Numbered from the stretch's first letter, positions 24,418 through 33,668 are shown. The stretch: DNA of 35,212 nucleotides from Planctomycetota bacterium (GCA_027083445.1 JALWOP010000460.1:1-35212), one strand, 5' to 3'. The notes: generated by a model not told the origin, from the letters alone. Program-made: numbers and translations.

Positions 24418-26169
24418 TTGAATCGGACCCTTCGCGGGCATAGAACCCCTTACGCTTTGACCCTCCCGACTGACACCCTGTTCGAGCTGGACGAGGACGT
24501 GCCCAAGAAGAGCGCCAAGAAGGCCGCCAAGAAGACGAGCCGGCGCAAGGACACCTCGGCCGGCGCCGCCCGCGACATCTCGGTCGCCGAGTTTTTCGAG
24601 AAGAACCGGCACATGCTGGGCTTCGACTCACCGACCAAGGCCATCCTGATGGCGGTCAAGGAGGCGGTCGACAATGCCCTCGATGCCTGTGAGGAGGCCG
24701 GAATCCTCCCCGAGCTCCGCGTCGAGCTGACCCAGACCGGCGAGCGTGTCTTCCGGGTAGCCGTCGAAGACAACGGACCGGGCATCCCCGACACTCAGAT
24801 CGGCAAGATCTTCGGGAAGCTGCTCTACGGCTCGAAGTTCCACAAGCTCTCCCAGAGCCGTGGACAACAGGGCATCGGCATCAGCGCGGCTGGGATGTAC
24901 GGCAAGTTGACCACGGGCAAGCCGGTGCGCATCCTCTCGAAGACGCGTCGTGGCAAGGCCGTCGAGGCGATCCTGAGCATCGATACCCTGCGCAACAAGC
25001 CCGAGGAGCACTCCCGCGAGGTGGTGGCCTGGGAGGGCAAGAAGCACGGGACGCGGGTCGAGATCGAGATGGAGGCCCTCTACAAGAAGGGCCAGCGCTC
25101 GGTCGACATGTACCTCAAGCAGACCGCGATCGCCAACCCTCATCTGACCCTGACCTACGTCGATCCCACCGGGGCACAGGTGGTCTACGAACGGGCGAGC
25201 CGGGAAAAGCCGCCCCAAACCGCCGAGATCAAGCCCCATCCCCACGGGGTCGAGCTCGGCAGGCTGATCTCCATGCTCAAGGAGACCTCCTGTCGATCCC
25301 TCTCGGGCTTCCTCCAGGAGGAGTTCTGCCGCGTCGGCCCCACCGTCGCCAAAAAGATCGTCGCCGCCGCGGGCAAGGGGCTCTCCCTGAAGTCCTACCC
25401 CACCCGCATCGCCCGTGAGGAGGCCGCCAGCCTGCACAAGGCGATCGCGGCGACGCGCATCAGCTCCCCCCCCACCGACTGCATCGCTCCCATCGGCGCC
25501 GAGCTCTTGCTCAAGGGGCTCAAGAAGGAGCTCGAAGCGGACTTCTACGTCACCGCTACCCGCCCCCCCGCCGTCTATCGAGGCAACCCCTTTCAGATCG
25601 AGGTGGGAATCGCCTATGGCAAACCGGGCGGCGTCGGCCTGGAGGTCACCGAGACCGGCCGCATTCGCAAGAAGGCGAAGGTCGACGCCACCCAGGATCT
25701 GGTTGCGGCGGCGGACGAGCCCGCGCGACTCTTGCGCTTTGCCAACCGCGTGCCGCTGCTCTATCAGCAGGCGGGTTGCGCGATCACCAAGAGCGTGACC
25801 CAGACCAACTGGCGCAGCTACGGCCTCAGCCAACCCGGTGGTGGACTCCCGGTCGCTCCCATGGCGATCATGGTCCACATCGCCTCGGTTTGGGTGCCCT
25901 TCACCTCGGAATCCAAGGAGGCTCTGGCCTCCTATCCCGAGATCATCAAGGAGATCAAGCTGGGCCTGCAGGAGTGCGGGCGCAAGCTGGGGACGCACAT
26001 CCGCAAGGGCAAGCGCCTCAAGCGCGAGTACGACAAACGCGAGTACATCGAGACCTACATCCCCCACATCGGCATCGCCCTGCAGGAGATCCTGGACCTC
26101 ACGGCCAAGGAGCGCGATGAGACCGTGGCTACGCTCGAAGACGTGCTCCACCGCTCGCGTAAATTCTGA
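24418..26169 (+). CDS. top6B: DNA topoisomerase VI subunit B (ATPase)
   Basis: The ATP-binding subunit of topoisomerase VI, 583 residues from a TTG start. The GHKL ATPase motifs are present: KEAVDNALDACEEAG (N-box), VEDNGPGIP (G1) and QSRGQQGIGISAAGMYG (G2). The middle has the H2TH region (CRSLSGFLQEEFCRVGPTVA) and the C-terminal transducer with FANRVPLLYQQAGCAIT and the switch Lys region (NWRSYGLSQPGGGLP). ATP binding closes a gate dimer that drives strand passage with subunit A. The start is uncertain: TTG 24457 and GTG 24499 also read in frame, the last beginning just before the lysine-rich tail VPKKSAKKAAKKTSRRKD. A small membrane-protein gene and top6A follow. This enzyme is typical of archaea and scattered in bacteria. 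Confidence 0.93.
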   Translation: MNRTLRGHRTPYALTLPTDTLFELDEDVPKKSAKKAAKKTSRRKDTSAGAARDISVAEFFEKNRHMLGFDSPTKAILMAVKEAVDNALDACEEAGILPELRVELTQTGERVFRVAVEDNGPGIPDTQIGKIFGKLLYGSKFHKLSQSRGQQGIGISAAGMYGKLTTGKPVRILSKTRRGKAVEAILSIDTLRNKPEEHSREVVAWEGKKHGTRVEIEMEALYKKGQRSVDMYLKQTAIANPHLTLTYVDPTGAQVVYERASREKPPQTAEIKPHPHGVELGRLISMLKETSCRSLSGFLQEEFCRVGPTVAKKIVAAAGKGLSLKSYPTRIAREEAASLHKAIAATRISSPPTDCIAPIGAELLLKGLKKELEADFYVTATRPPAVYRGNPFQIEVGIAYGKPGGVGLEVTETGRIRKKAKVDATQDLVAAADEPARLLRFANRVPLLYQQAGCAITKSVTQTNWRSYGLSQPGGGLPVAPMAIMVHIASVWVPFTSESKEALASYPEIIKEIKLGLQECGRKLGTHIRKGKRLKREYDKREYIETYIPHIGIALQEILDLTAKERDETVATLEDVLHRSRKF

Positions 26170-26205
26170 CCGTCTCCCTCTACCGTCTCCTTTCGGGGAT
26201 CCAGC

Positions 26206-26334
26206 ATGGACGAGCTGCGCTACTACCTCCTGTTCCTGTTTGTGTGGGTATTTTTCCAGAGCCTTTGGCTGAGCAAGCTGGCCAAGAAGATCAGCGCGCT
26301 CGAGGCGCGAGCTCTCTCCGAGAAGCGCGATTGA
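26206..26334 (+). CDS. 42-residue membrane microprotein between top6B and top6A
   Basis: The reading frame starts 36 bp after the top6B stop and ends 12 bp before top6A. It encodes a hydrophobic segment at about residues 5-23 (RYYLLFLFVWVFFQSLWLS) followed by a charged helix-forming tail (KLAKKISALEARALSEKRD). One membrane helix with a cytoplasmic coiled-coil-like tail is the likely form. Its place, strand and spacing fit an operon member. No homologue is known to me; function is unknown. Confidence 0.65.
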   Translation: MDELRYYLLFLFVWVFFQSLWLSKLAKKISALEARALSEKRD

Positions 26335-26346
26335 GTCGGGGGAATC

Positions 26347-27507
26347 ATGGCCAAGAAGAAAGCCAAGAAGAAGACCGTGGCGCGCAAGCGCTCGAAACTG
26401 ACCGCCGAGGACAAGAAGACCCTGCGTTTGATCGAGAGCACGGCACAGCGCGTGCGCAACTCGATCGACAAGCGCGTCCTGCCCGAGCTGCGCTTCCCCA
26501 TCCGCTCCCTGAAGAACGTCAAGTACGACAAGAAGGTCGGTTACTTCGAGCTGGGCAAGGGTCGCAAGGCCCGGGCGCTTTCGGTCAACACCGTGCGCAA
26601 CTTCGCCCAGACCCTGCGCTTGATGGCCCAGTCCAAGGAGATGGTGGAGAACAACGACTTCGCCACCAAGCGGGAGGCCTACTACGTCTCGAAGAACTGG
26701 GGAGCGGCCAAGTTCAAGGAACAGCCCGAGTCCGACTCGGTCATGGATGACATCGAGGCTCTGGCCAGCCTCGATGGGCTCTCACGAGAACACCTGCGCT
26801 ACTACCCCGAAGAGCACGGCGGTTCGGTAGCGGGAGCGCTGGTCGTACTCGATCGGGACGACGAGACTGGAGCCGAGATCCGCGTCGACTGCACCAGTTT
26901 CGGATCGGGCTCCTACTCGATCCCCCACTCGGTCGAACACCTGGGCTTCGAGACCCGCGCCAAGTTCATTCTGGCCATCGAGACCGGCGGTATGTTCCAG
27001 CGCCTGAACAAGCACAAGTTCTGGAAGACCGCCAACTGCATCCTGGTCGAGATGGCCGGCGTTCCCTCGCGGGCCACGCGGCGCTTCATCCGCCGCCTCT
27101 CCGACGAGATGCGCATCCCGGTCTACTGCTTCGTCGATTGCGATCCCTACGGCATCGCCAACATCTACCGCACACTCAAGGTCGGCTCGGGCAATGCTGC
27201 GCATATCAACCGCTTCTTCTGCGTTCCCAAGGCGACCTTCCTCGGGGTCACTCCGGCCGACATCAAGGAGTTCAAGCTCGAAGATGCGACCCACGAATTG
27301 CAGGCCGTCGATATCAAACGCGCCAATGACGCCCTCAAGAACGACCCCTTCTTCAAGGCACACAGCGCCTGGCAGAAGGCCCTGCGGGATATGCTGAAGT
27401 CCAAGGTGCGCGCCGAGCAGCAAGCCCTGGCCAAGTGGGGCCTGAACTTCGTCATCGAGGAGTACCTGCCGCGTAAACTCAAGAACAAGAAGAGTTTCCT
27501 ACCCTAG
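26347..27507 (+). CDS. top6A: DNA topoisomerase VI subunit A (Spo11-like)
   Basis: The DNA-cleaving subunit, 386 residues, homologous to Spo11. The winged-helix (CAP-like) domain ends in TKREAYYVSKNW; the second Tyr (Tyr113) matches the nucleophile that forms the 5'-phosphotyrosyl link. The Toprim domain has Glu212 (AIETGGMFQRL) and the acidic pair Asp264/Asp266 (CFVDCDPYGIAN), which bind Mg2+. The N-terminus is a lysine-rich tail (MAKKKAKKKTVARKRSK), which matches in style that of subunit B and is unusual for archaeal orthologues. It follows the microprotein gene by 12 bp and precedes a VWA gene by 4 bp. Confidence 0.94.
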   Translation: MAKKKAKKKTVARKRSKLTAEDKKTLRLIESTAQRVRNSIDKRVLPELRFPIRSLKNVKYDKKVGYFELGKGRKARALSVNTVRNFAQTLRLMAQSKEMVENNDFATKREAYYVSKNWGAAKFKEQPESDSVMDDIEALASLDGLSREHLRYYPEEHGGSVAGALVVLDRDDETGAEIRVDCTSFGSGSYSIPHSVEHLGFETRAKFILAIETGGMFQRLNKHKFWKTANCILVEMAGVPSRATRRFIRRLSDEMRIPVYCFVDCDPYGIANIYRTLKVGSGNAAHINRFFCVPKATFLGVTPADIKEFKLEDATHELQAVDIKRANDALKNDPFFKAHSAWQKALRDMLKSKVRAEQQALAKWGLNFVIEEYLPRKLKNKKSFLP

Positions 27508-27511
27508 GGGG

Positions 27512-29137
27512 ATGCGCCCGCACCCCTCTCTCTCGCTTCTCGTCCTCCTCTCTGCCCTCGCCGCCCCGCTCCTCGCCCAGGGCAAGAGCTTCGAGGAGGG
27601 ACTCGCCCGCTACCGGGAGTGCCTGCAGAGGCCGCCCCTGCTCATGCACGCCCGGGGCTGGACCGCCCTGGCGGCCAGCGGGGATCCTCGCGCCGTCCCC
27701 ATCCTGGCCGAAGACTACGACGACCCGGGACCGCCGGACCTCGAATACGGACGCTACCTGATCGCCGCCATCGCCACGCGCTATCTGCGCTCGAGCGACT
27801 GCATCGGCCCCATGGAGGAGTGGCGCAGAGCCCACGCAGAGAGCGAGGACGCCTGGCTTTGGCAGCGTAGCCTGGCCCTCGCGGCGCGCCGTGGACGGGC
27901 CGATCTGGCCCTGGCCGCCCTGGAGCAGCAGGACGACGTCTTTCTACGCGCCGCTGCTTTGAGTGCCCTGGCGGCGGCGGCCAGCGGCGAGATCTACGAG
28001 CGGGCCGAGAAGCTCTCCTTGACCCTGCCCAAGGATCCCGCTCAACGCGCGGTGCTGACCGGGGCCCTGGCTGACGTCTTGCTCTCCCTACGCAGCAAGC
28101 GCAGCACCAAGGAGTACCGCAACATGGCAGTCCCCATCATTCGCCTGCTCGATGACCCGGACCTACCCTACGGCTCGAAGCTCGTCCTGGCGCGCCACCT
28201 GATGCGCGCTCTTGATCAACAGACCCTGCTCCTCGACTCCCAGCCCTGGGTCGATCTCCTGGGTGGCATGGCCCGCAAGCAGACGGGAGCGAGCCTGGAA
28301 TATGTCAAGCCGACCTTCTTCGGCATCGAAGGCTCCGGGCAGCGCATCGTCTACGTGATCGATGCCTCGGACTCGATGTGCAAGCCGATCGAGGGTGAGA
28401 GGCCCAAGGGACCGGTCTCGGGACCACGCCCCAAGCACAAGAAGGGTGAGCTGCCGACCGAGGCGGACATCCCTTGGCATCTGGTCAAGACACGCTTCGA
28501 CCTCGCCCGAGAGCACCTCAAGCTCAGCTTGCGCCGTCTTTCCGAGGATCAGTATTTCTGCGTCGTGCTCTTTGGCGACCGGGCCCGCACGCTGAAAGCC
28601 ACGCGCGGTCTGACCCGGGCCAAGCGAACGGCGGTCAAGAAAGCCATCGCCGAGTTGGACAAGATCGAGCAGGGTTCCCCCACGCCCCGGCGACCCGACG
28701 GAACCCTGGAGGGGATGACCAATCTGCACGCGGGCCTGCGCATGGCCTTCGGCGCCGTCGAGAAGAAGCTGATCGGCGAGGGGGCTTACGTGAACCCCAA
28801 GACCTTCCTCCAGGGCGCTGACACGGTTTTCGTCCTCTCGGACGGTGACCCGACCTGGGATGACTGGGACGAGGTCGCACCCGACTACGGCGAGGACCGC
28901 CTCGGGGATCCCGAGAGCCGGCAGAAGATGCAGGCCGCCCCGCGCGTCCACTACCACGGTCCCTTTGCCGACTGGAACTACCTGCTCGACGACGTGCGCC
29001 GCATGAATCTCTTCCGAAGGGTCGAGTTGCACTGCATCGGCATCGGGGACGTTCAGATCGGGTTTCTCAAGATGTTGGCCGATATCGGTCTAGGGCAAAC
29101 CGTCCAGATCGGCGGCCCCACTCGCCAGGGCCGCTGA
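27512..29137 (+). CDS. Secreted protein with helical-repeat region and VWA domain
   Basis: A 541-residue exported protein (signal LLVLLSALAAPLLAQG) whose first half is Ala/Leu-rich and helical, resembling HEAT-type repeats (for example LAALEQQDDVFLRAAALSAL). The second half is a VWA domain opening with IVYVIDASDSMCKP; the MIDAS motif DxSxS is at residues 284-288. Later motifs include TNLHAGLRMAFGA, with the MIDAS Thr/Asn position, and VFVLSDGDPTWDDW. Such proteins bind metal-dependent partners at the cell surface. It starts 4 bp after top6A, so it is probably read on the same mRNA, but a functional link with a cytoplasmic topoisomerase is not obvious. Confidence 0.85.
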   Translation: MRPHPSLSLLVLLSALAAPLLAQGKSFEEGLARYRECLQRPPLLMHARGWTALAASGDPRAVPILAEDYDDPGPPDLEYGRYLIAAIATRYLRSSDCIGPMEEWRRAHAESEDAWLWQRSLALAARRGRADLALAALEQQDDVFLRAAALSALAAAASGEIYERAEKLSLTLPKDPAQRAVLTGALADVLLSLRSKRSTKEYRNMAVPIIRLLDDPDLPYGSKLVLARHLMRALDQQTLLLDSQPWVDLLGGMARKQTGASLEYVKPTFFGIEGSGQRIVYVIDASDSMCKPIEGERPKGPVSGPRPKHKKGELPTEADIPWHLVKTRFDLAREHLKLSLRRLSEDQYFCVVLFGDRARTLKATRGLTRAKRTAVKKAIAELDKIEQGSPTPRRPDGTLEGMTNLHAGLRMAFGAVEKKLIGEGAYVNPKTFLQGADTVFVLSDGDPTWDDWDEVAPDYGEDRLGDPESRQKMQAAPRVHYHGPFADWNYLLDDVRRMNLFRRVELHCIGIGDVQIGFLKMLADIGLGQTVQIGGPTRQGR

Positions 29138-29192
29138 AGGATCCGGTGGAAAAGGGCTTGGCTTCCCGCACCGAAACCCTTTGGCTAGGGGG

Positions 29193-29672
29193 ATGCACAT
29201 TGCCGACCAGACCGTCGTTTCCATCCAGTACACCCTCAAGAACGGCTCGGGAGAGATCCTCGACCAGGCCGACAAGGAGCATCCCTTGCAGTACCTCCAC
29301 GGTGCGGGCAACCTGATCCCCGGTGTGGAGAAGGCCCTGCTCGGGAGCGAGGAAGGCGCCACCATGGAGGTCGTCATCCCCCCCGAGGAGGCCTATGGGG
29401 GGCGCGACGAAGGGCTGGTGATCGAGGTTCCGCGCAGCGAACTCCCCGAGGGGGAGATCCAGGTGGGGATGCAGTTCCAGGTCCAACATGGGGAGGGGGT
29501 CGGAATCGTCACCGTCACCGGCCTGGAGGGCGACTCGGTCACCCTGGACGGGAACCACCCCCTGGCGGGGGAGACCCTGCACTTCGACCTCCAGGTGCTC
29601 GGCGTGCGCGCCGCGACGGCCGAGGAGCTCGAGCACGGCCACGTCCATGGGCCCGGCGGACACGCTCACTGA
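29193..29672 (+). CDS. slyD: SlyD-type FKBP peptidyl-prolyl cis-trans isomerase
   Basis: A 159-residue FKBP-type isomerase with the chaperone (insert-in-flap) domain of SlyD. Motifs seen are VSIQYTLKNGSGEILDQ, YLHGAGNLIPGVEKALLG, PPEEAYGGRDEGLV, ELPEGEIQVGMQF and the typical VTLDGNHPLAGETLHFDLQV. The C-terminal tail AEELEHGHVHGPGGHAH is rich in His, as in SlyD proteins that bind nickel. It helps prolyl isomerisation and folding, possibly hydrogenase or metal delivery. The start at ATG 29193 follows GGGGG directly; a TTG four codons upstream is less likely. Confidence 0.93.
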   Translation: MHIADQTVVSIQYTLKNGSGEILDQADKEHPLQYLHGAGNLIPGVEKALLGSEEGATMEVVIPPEEAYGGRDEGLVIEVPRSELPEGEIQVGMQFQVQHGEGVGIVTVTGLEGDSVTLDGNHPLAGETLHFDLQVLGVRAATAEELEHGHVHGPGGHAH

Positions 29673-29921
29673 GCAGCCGTCACCCCAGTTCCGGCACGGC
29701 GCCCCCTGGGTGGGACCCCGTGCGTCCCTAGAGCGGGAACTCGGAACGTTCAGGAGCGACTTCTTCCCCCATCCCTCCCCGCCGCACCGGAGAGGAACAT
29801 GCGCCAGGAAGGAGCCTCTGCTGCTGACGACCCCAGTTCCCTAGAACAATCGAGCAGGGCTCCTAGCCTGGCACCCCCGGGGCAACGCCCCGGCCTCGGA
29901 CCGGAGACGGACCGCACATGC

Positions 29922-29958
29922 GAACGCCGTCCGGAGGCATGGCCTCCGGACGGCGTTC
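29922..29958. terminator. Perfect 17-bp stem-loop, bidirectional terminator or REP-like unit
   Basis: The arms GAACGCCGTCCGGAGGC and GCCTCCGGACGGCGTTC pair perfectly around a 3-nt loop ATG. It lies between two convergent genes, which suits a shared terminator. The length and perfection exceed what a terminator needs, so a repeat element is an alternative. Confidence 0.6.
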
Positions 29959-29983
29959 TTGGATCGCGGTTCTTGGATCGTGG
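29956..29983. repeat. Tandem 14-bp direct repeat beside the hairpin
   Basis: TTCTTGGATCGCGG (29956-29969) is followed immediately by TTCTTGGATCGTGG (29970-29983), differing at one base. The first copy overlaps the right arm of the hairpin by 3 bp. Confidence 0.8.
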
Positions 29984-30030
29984 ATTGGAGCCCCGACCGC
30001 GGTCGAATTGCCGCCGGGTCTCCGGCCCGA

Positions 30031-31074
30031 TCAATTCCCGAGAATCCCGTCGAGGATCTCGAGGCGCTGGGGGTCGTCCCACAGGGGCTTCGCCAGCTTG
30101 GCGTAGCGCTTGGCGCGTAGGGCGTCCGCTTCATCGTGGGCCTTGCGGGCCGCGTCATCGGCGTCCTCGGCCAGGGGCGAACCGAACTGGTCGTACCAGA
30201 AGGCGGCCATGAAGTAGAACTGGGGTGCGTCCGTCTCGGGGACGGTCGCTCCCGCATCGACGAACGCGTCCATCTCGAGCAGGGCCTCTTGGACTCCTTC
30301 GACGTCCGAAATCGTTCCCAGGTAGGCGGAGAGGGCCTCAAACCACTTGCCGGCCTCGTTCTTGGGATCGGCCTTGCGAGCCATGGCCAAGACCTGGCTG
30401 TCCACTGCGCCGACCTCGATCAGCGCGCTCATCGCCTTGTTCTTTTGGGCGTCGGTTCCCGAGGCGAGCGCGTCGTGAGCCGGACCGAGGAGCTTGTCGA
30501 TGAAGGCCGAATCGGGATCCTGCCGGGCCAGGAGATCGAGCAGGACATCCAGCTTGGCGGAGCGGGCCTCACCCTCGGCGGCGGCATACTCCTCCAAGGC
30601 CTTCTTGACCGCTTTCAGGTCGGCCAGACCGGTCTCGACCAGCTTGTTCAGGTGCTCGACATAGGCCTCGGGTCCGCCTTCGCGATAGCCGGTCCGGCCG
30701 AAGACCTCGCCGTCGACGGTCATCAACAGTACGGTCGGGAAACCCTCGATACCGTAACGCTCGAGCAGTTCCTGGTTGCGCTCGGGGTTGGGTACCTTGG
30801 CCTTGACCTCCTCCGACTTGGGGAAGTCGAGGCTCACGAGGACGAACTTGTCCTTCACTCCCGCGTCGAACTCCTCGTGGGAGAAGACCTCATCGTGCAG
30901 CCGGATGCACCAACCACACCAGTCGGAGCCGGTGAAGTCCACCAGGAGGTACTTCCCGGAATCCTGGGCCACCTTGACGGCTTCGTCGTAATCGGCATGC
31001 CAGGTCTCGCCGGCGAGCACGGGAAGGGTAAGGGCGCTGAGGGCCAGCGCACGGAGGGTCATCTGCATGTTCAT
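30031..31074 (-). CDS. Secreted thioredoxin-like (thioredoxin_7) protein
   Basis: A 347-residue protein with a signal peptide (LRALALSALTLPVLAG). The thioredoxin domain occupies residues 25-130: YLLVDFTGSDWCGWC, with the redox pair Cys53-x-x-Cys56, and GIEGFPTVLLMTVDGEVFGR with the cis-Pro. The remaining 200 residues are mainly helical and Ala/Asp/Lys-rich (for example DVLLDLLARQDPDSAFIDKL), a form common in planctomycete thioredoxin-fold proteins. It would act in periplasmic disulfide or cytochrome maturation chemistry, but no partner is evident. An ATG at 31068 is an alternative start. Confidence 0.88.
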   Translation of the reverse strand: MNMQMTLRALALSALTLPVLAGETWHADYDEAVKVAQDSGKYLLVDFTGSDWCGWCIRLHDEVFSHEEFDAGVKDKFVLVSLDFPKSEEVKAKVPNPERNQELLERYGIEGFPTVLLMTVDGEVFGRTGYREGGPEAYVEHLNKLVETGLADLKAVKKALEEYAAAEGEARSAKLDVLLDLLARQDPDSAFIDKLLGPAHDALASGTDAQKNKAMSALIEVGAVDSQVLAMARKADPKNEAGKWFEALSAYLGTISDVEGVQEALLEMDAFVDAGATVPETDAPQFYFMAAFWYDQFGSPLAEDADDAARKAHDEADALRAKRYAKLAKPLWDDPQRLEILDGILGN

Positions 31075-31170
31075 AGCCTTGAAAAGGGTCTCGGCGGAAG
31101 GTTACGCCGGGCGCCGTGAACTGCGACCCCCCGCGATGGTTTTCGACACAATCCTGACCAAACTGGGCCC

Positions 31171-32079
<909 letters not shown>

Positions 32080-32088
32080 GATCGGCTC

Positions 32089-32643
32089 CTAGCAGGTGTG
32101 ATGGGAGAGGCGCACCGGTATGCCCATGACATGCCGTGTGACCAGGTGTGCCAGCTTGTCGTGGGCCGGAGGTCCGACTGCACAGGCCCAATCCAGGGCG
32201 GCTCGAGCGGCCCGAGTCGCCAGCTCACTCGGCGAGAGCCCTAGCTCGTCCGCCGCGAGAACACAGCCTTCGAGTGCTCCCTCCGCCGCAGCTCCGTAGT
32301 CCGCATCGACCGCGTGGGTCGCGCCGAGGGCCGCGCCGACCGCGGCGTCGATCCAAGGCCCGGGGGCGGCGCCGCGACCGACGGCAGCGTGGAGCACGCC
32401 GATCAGCGCCCCGCGGGAAGCATGCCAGACCGGCGCCCCGGATCGAATCGCCCCTTCGAGCGCACCGGTAACCGCCTGGCGGACGAGCTCGCGATCATCC
32501 TCGGCTCCCTCGAGGGCGGGGAAGAGAAAACCGTAGACGGCCTGGGCGGCGGCATCCTCGACATCGTCCGGGCCGGGGGATGCGGAGATGAAGGCCTCGC
32601 GGACGTGGAGCAGGAGTTCCTGCGCAGCTTCCTGGGTGGTCAT
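32089..32643 (-). CDS. Hypothetical Ala/Gly-rich helical protein with repeated GALxG motifs
   Basis: A 184-residue protein I do not recognise. It has no signal peptide or membrane segment. From about residue 55 it shows a recurring helix-like unit: AVTGALEGAIRSG, SRGALIGVLHAAVG, AAVGAALGATHAV, AAAEGALEGCVLAA and ATRAARAALDWACAVG, spaced roughly 20-28 residues. This small-residue pattern is typical of tightly packed helices. The C-terminal HDKLAHLVTRHVMG holds several His. It is upstream of the Tat TIM-barrel gene by 9 bp. A possible -10 TAAGCT lies 9 nt before the ATG. Confidence 0.62.
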   Translation of the reverse strand: MTTQEAAQELLLHVREAFISASPGPDDVEDAAAQAVYGFLFPALEGAEDDRELVRQAVTGALEGAIRSGAPVWHASRGALIGVLHAAVGRGAAPGPWIDAAVGAALGATHAVDADYGAAAEGALEGCVLAADELGLSPSELATRAARAALDWACAVGPPAHDKLAHLVTRHVMGIPVRLSHHTC

Positions 32644-32655
32644 GGCGGGCGAAGC

Positions 32656-33663
32656 TTACCCCTTGCCACCGGGGGTCGCCAGGTGGCCCCAAATCCGCGC
32701 GAAGGGGCGTTCGAGAGCGATGTGGGAGATCCACCCCAAAAGCAAACTCCCCCCGAGAAAGGCGATGAAAGCGAGGGAGCGCGGTCCGGGACAGTAGCGC
32801 TCCGCCGCGACCAGGACGAAGAGGTGGCCGAGGTAGGCGCTGTAGCTGATGCTCCCGATCCAACGCAGCACTCGCAGCTCGAAGGGACGCCGCAGGGAGG
32901 GTCCCGACCAGGCGAGTCCGAAGAGCAGGGTCGCCGCCAGGGCGGCCTGCCGGACAAAGGCGAGGTGGAAGGCACGGTGGTCGACTCCCCAGAGTGCGGG
33001 GAGGTGCAGCGCGAGCCCTGTAGCTCCGACGACTACGAAAAGCGCGCCCCAGCGCCGATGGGGAATCCCCGCCTCGGCCAGAACCGCAGCCAAGACACCG
33101 GCGAGGAAGATCGGCAGATAGGGCCCGAGGGCGATGGGATAGTCGGGCGGCCAGCGCAACCGCGCGAGCAGGGCGAGCAGGAGCACCGCGAGGGCTCGGG
33201 AGCGGACACCGCCCAAGAGCCGCAGAGCCACCACGATCGGGGGCAGCGCCAGGTACCAACGCAGCTCCACCGGGATCGTCCACAGGTGCCGATCTCCCCG
33301 CAGGAGCACCAGATGCTCCCCCACATCCCCCAGGGTCCAGCTCGAAAAGGGCTCGATCACCAGGGTCCGGCGCAGACCGAAGTAGAGGCAAATCCACGCC
33401 AGGTAGGCGGGATAGACGCGCAAGAAGCGACGCACGAGGTAGCGTACCCAGGTCCGGGGTCGGCGAATCTCCCTGCTCTCGCGCTGAAGGATCTGACTCG
33501 AGAGCAGATAGGCCGAAAGCACGAAGAAGAGAAAGACCCCGGTGCGACCCACGCCCGAAAAGTCCAGGGCGGGAGCCAGGCGCAGGCCGACGTTGCTCGA
33601 GTGTGCCAGGAGCACGAGAAGCACGGCGATGCCGCGCAGACCATCCAGGGCGGGGATGCGCAC
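32656..33663 (-). CDS. Acyltransferase family 3 integral-membrane protein (OafA/NodX type)
   Basis: A 335-residue protein with many hydrophobic helices. The family opening IPALDGLRGIAVLLVLLAHS is right at the start, with the conserved His at its end; it is followed by GVFLFFVLSAYLLSSQIL and by the loop RRFLRVYPAYLAWICLYFGL (the family R-x-x-R-I-x-P motif). The C-terminal part has ISYSAYLGHLFVLVA, which contains the second conserved His. These proteins O-acylate extracellular glycans such as LPS O-antigen or peptidoglycan. The acyl donor and acceptor are unknown. The start codon is GTG, with a -10-like TACCTT 7 nt before it and no ribosome site. Confidence 0.9.
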   Translation of the reverse strand: MRIPALDGLRGIAVLLVLLAHSSNVGLRLAPALDFSGVGRTGVFLFFVLSAYLLSSQILQRESREIRRPRTWVRYLVRRFLRVYPAYLAWICLYFGLRRTLVIEPFSSWTLGDVGEHLVLLRGDRHLWTIPVELRWYLALPPIVVALRLLGGVRSRALAVLLLALLARLRWPPDYPIALGPYLPIFLAGVLAAVLAEAGIPHRRWGALFVVVGATGLALHLPALWGVDHRAFHLAFVRQAALAATLLFGLAWSGPSLRRPFELRVLRWIGSISYSAYLGHLFVLVAAERYCPGPRSLAFIAFLGGSLLLGWISHIALERPFARIWGHLATPGGKG

Positions 33664-33668
33664 GGAGG

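Larger units (their letters stand above)
29673..30030. other. Repeat- and hairpin-rich intergenic block, 358 bp
   Basis: No gene is seen between slyD and the thioredoxin-like gene (both end here, convergent). It contains GCACGG/CCGTGC (29694-29723), a stem CCGGGGC/GCCCCGG near 29878-29894, the long hairpin at 29922-29958, a tandem direct repeat at 29956-29983 and the palindrome GACCGCGGTC near 29995. These may serve as terminators for both convergent genes or be a mobile REP/MITE-like element. Confidence 0.55.

Noticed and set aside
24628-26151. A 507-codon minus-strand open frame
   Set aside because: Antisense to top6B and without any recognisable domain.
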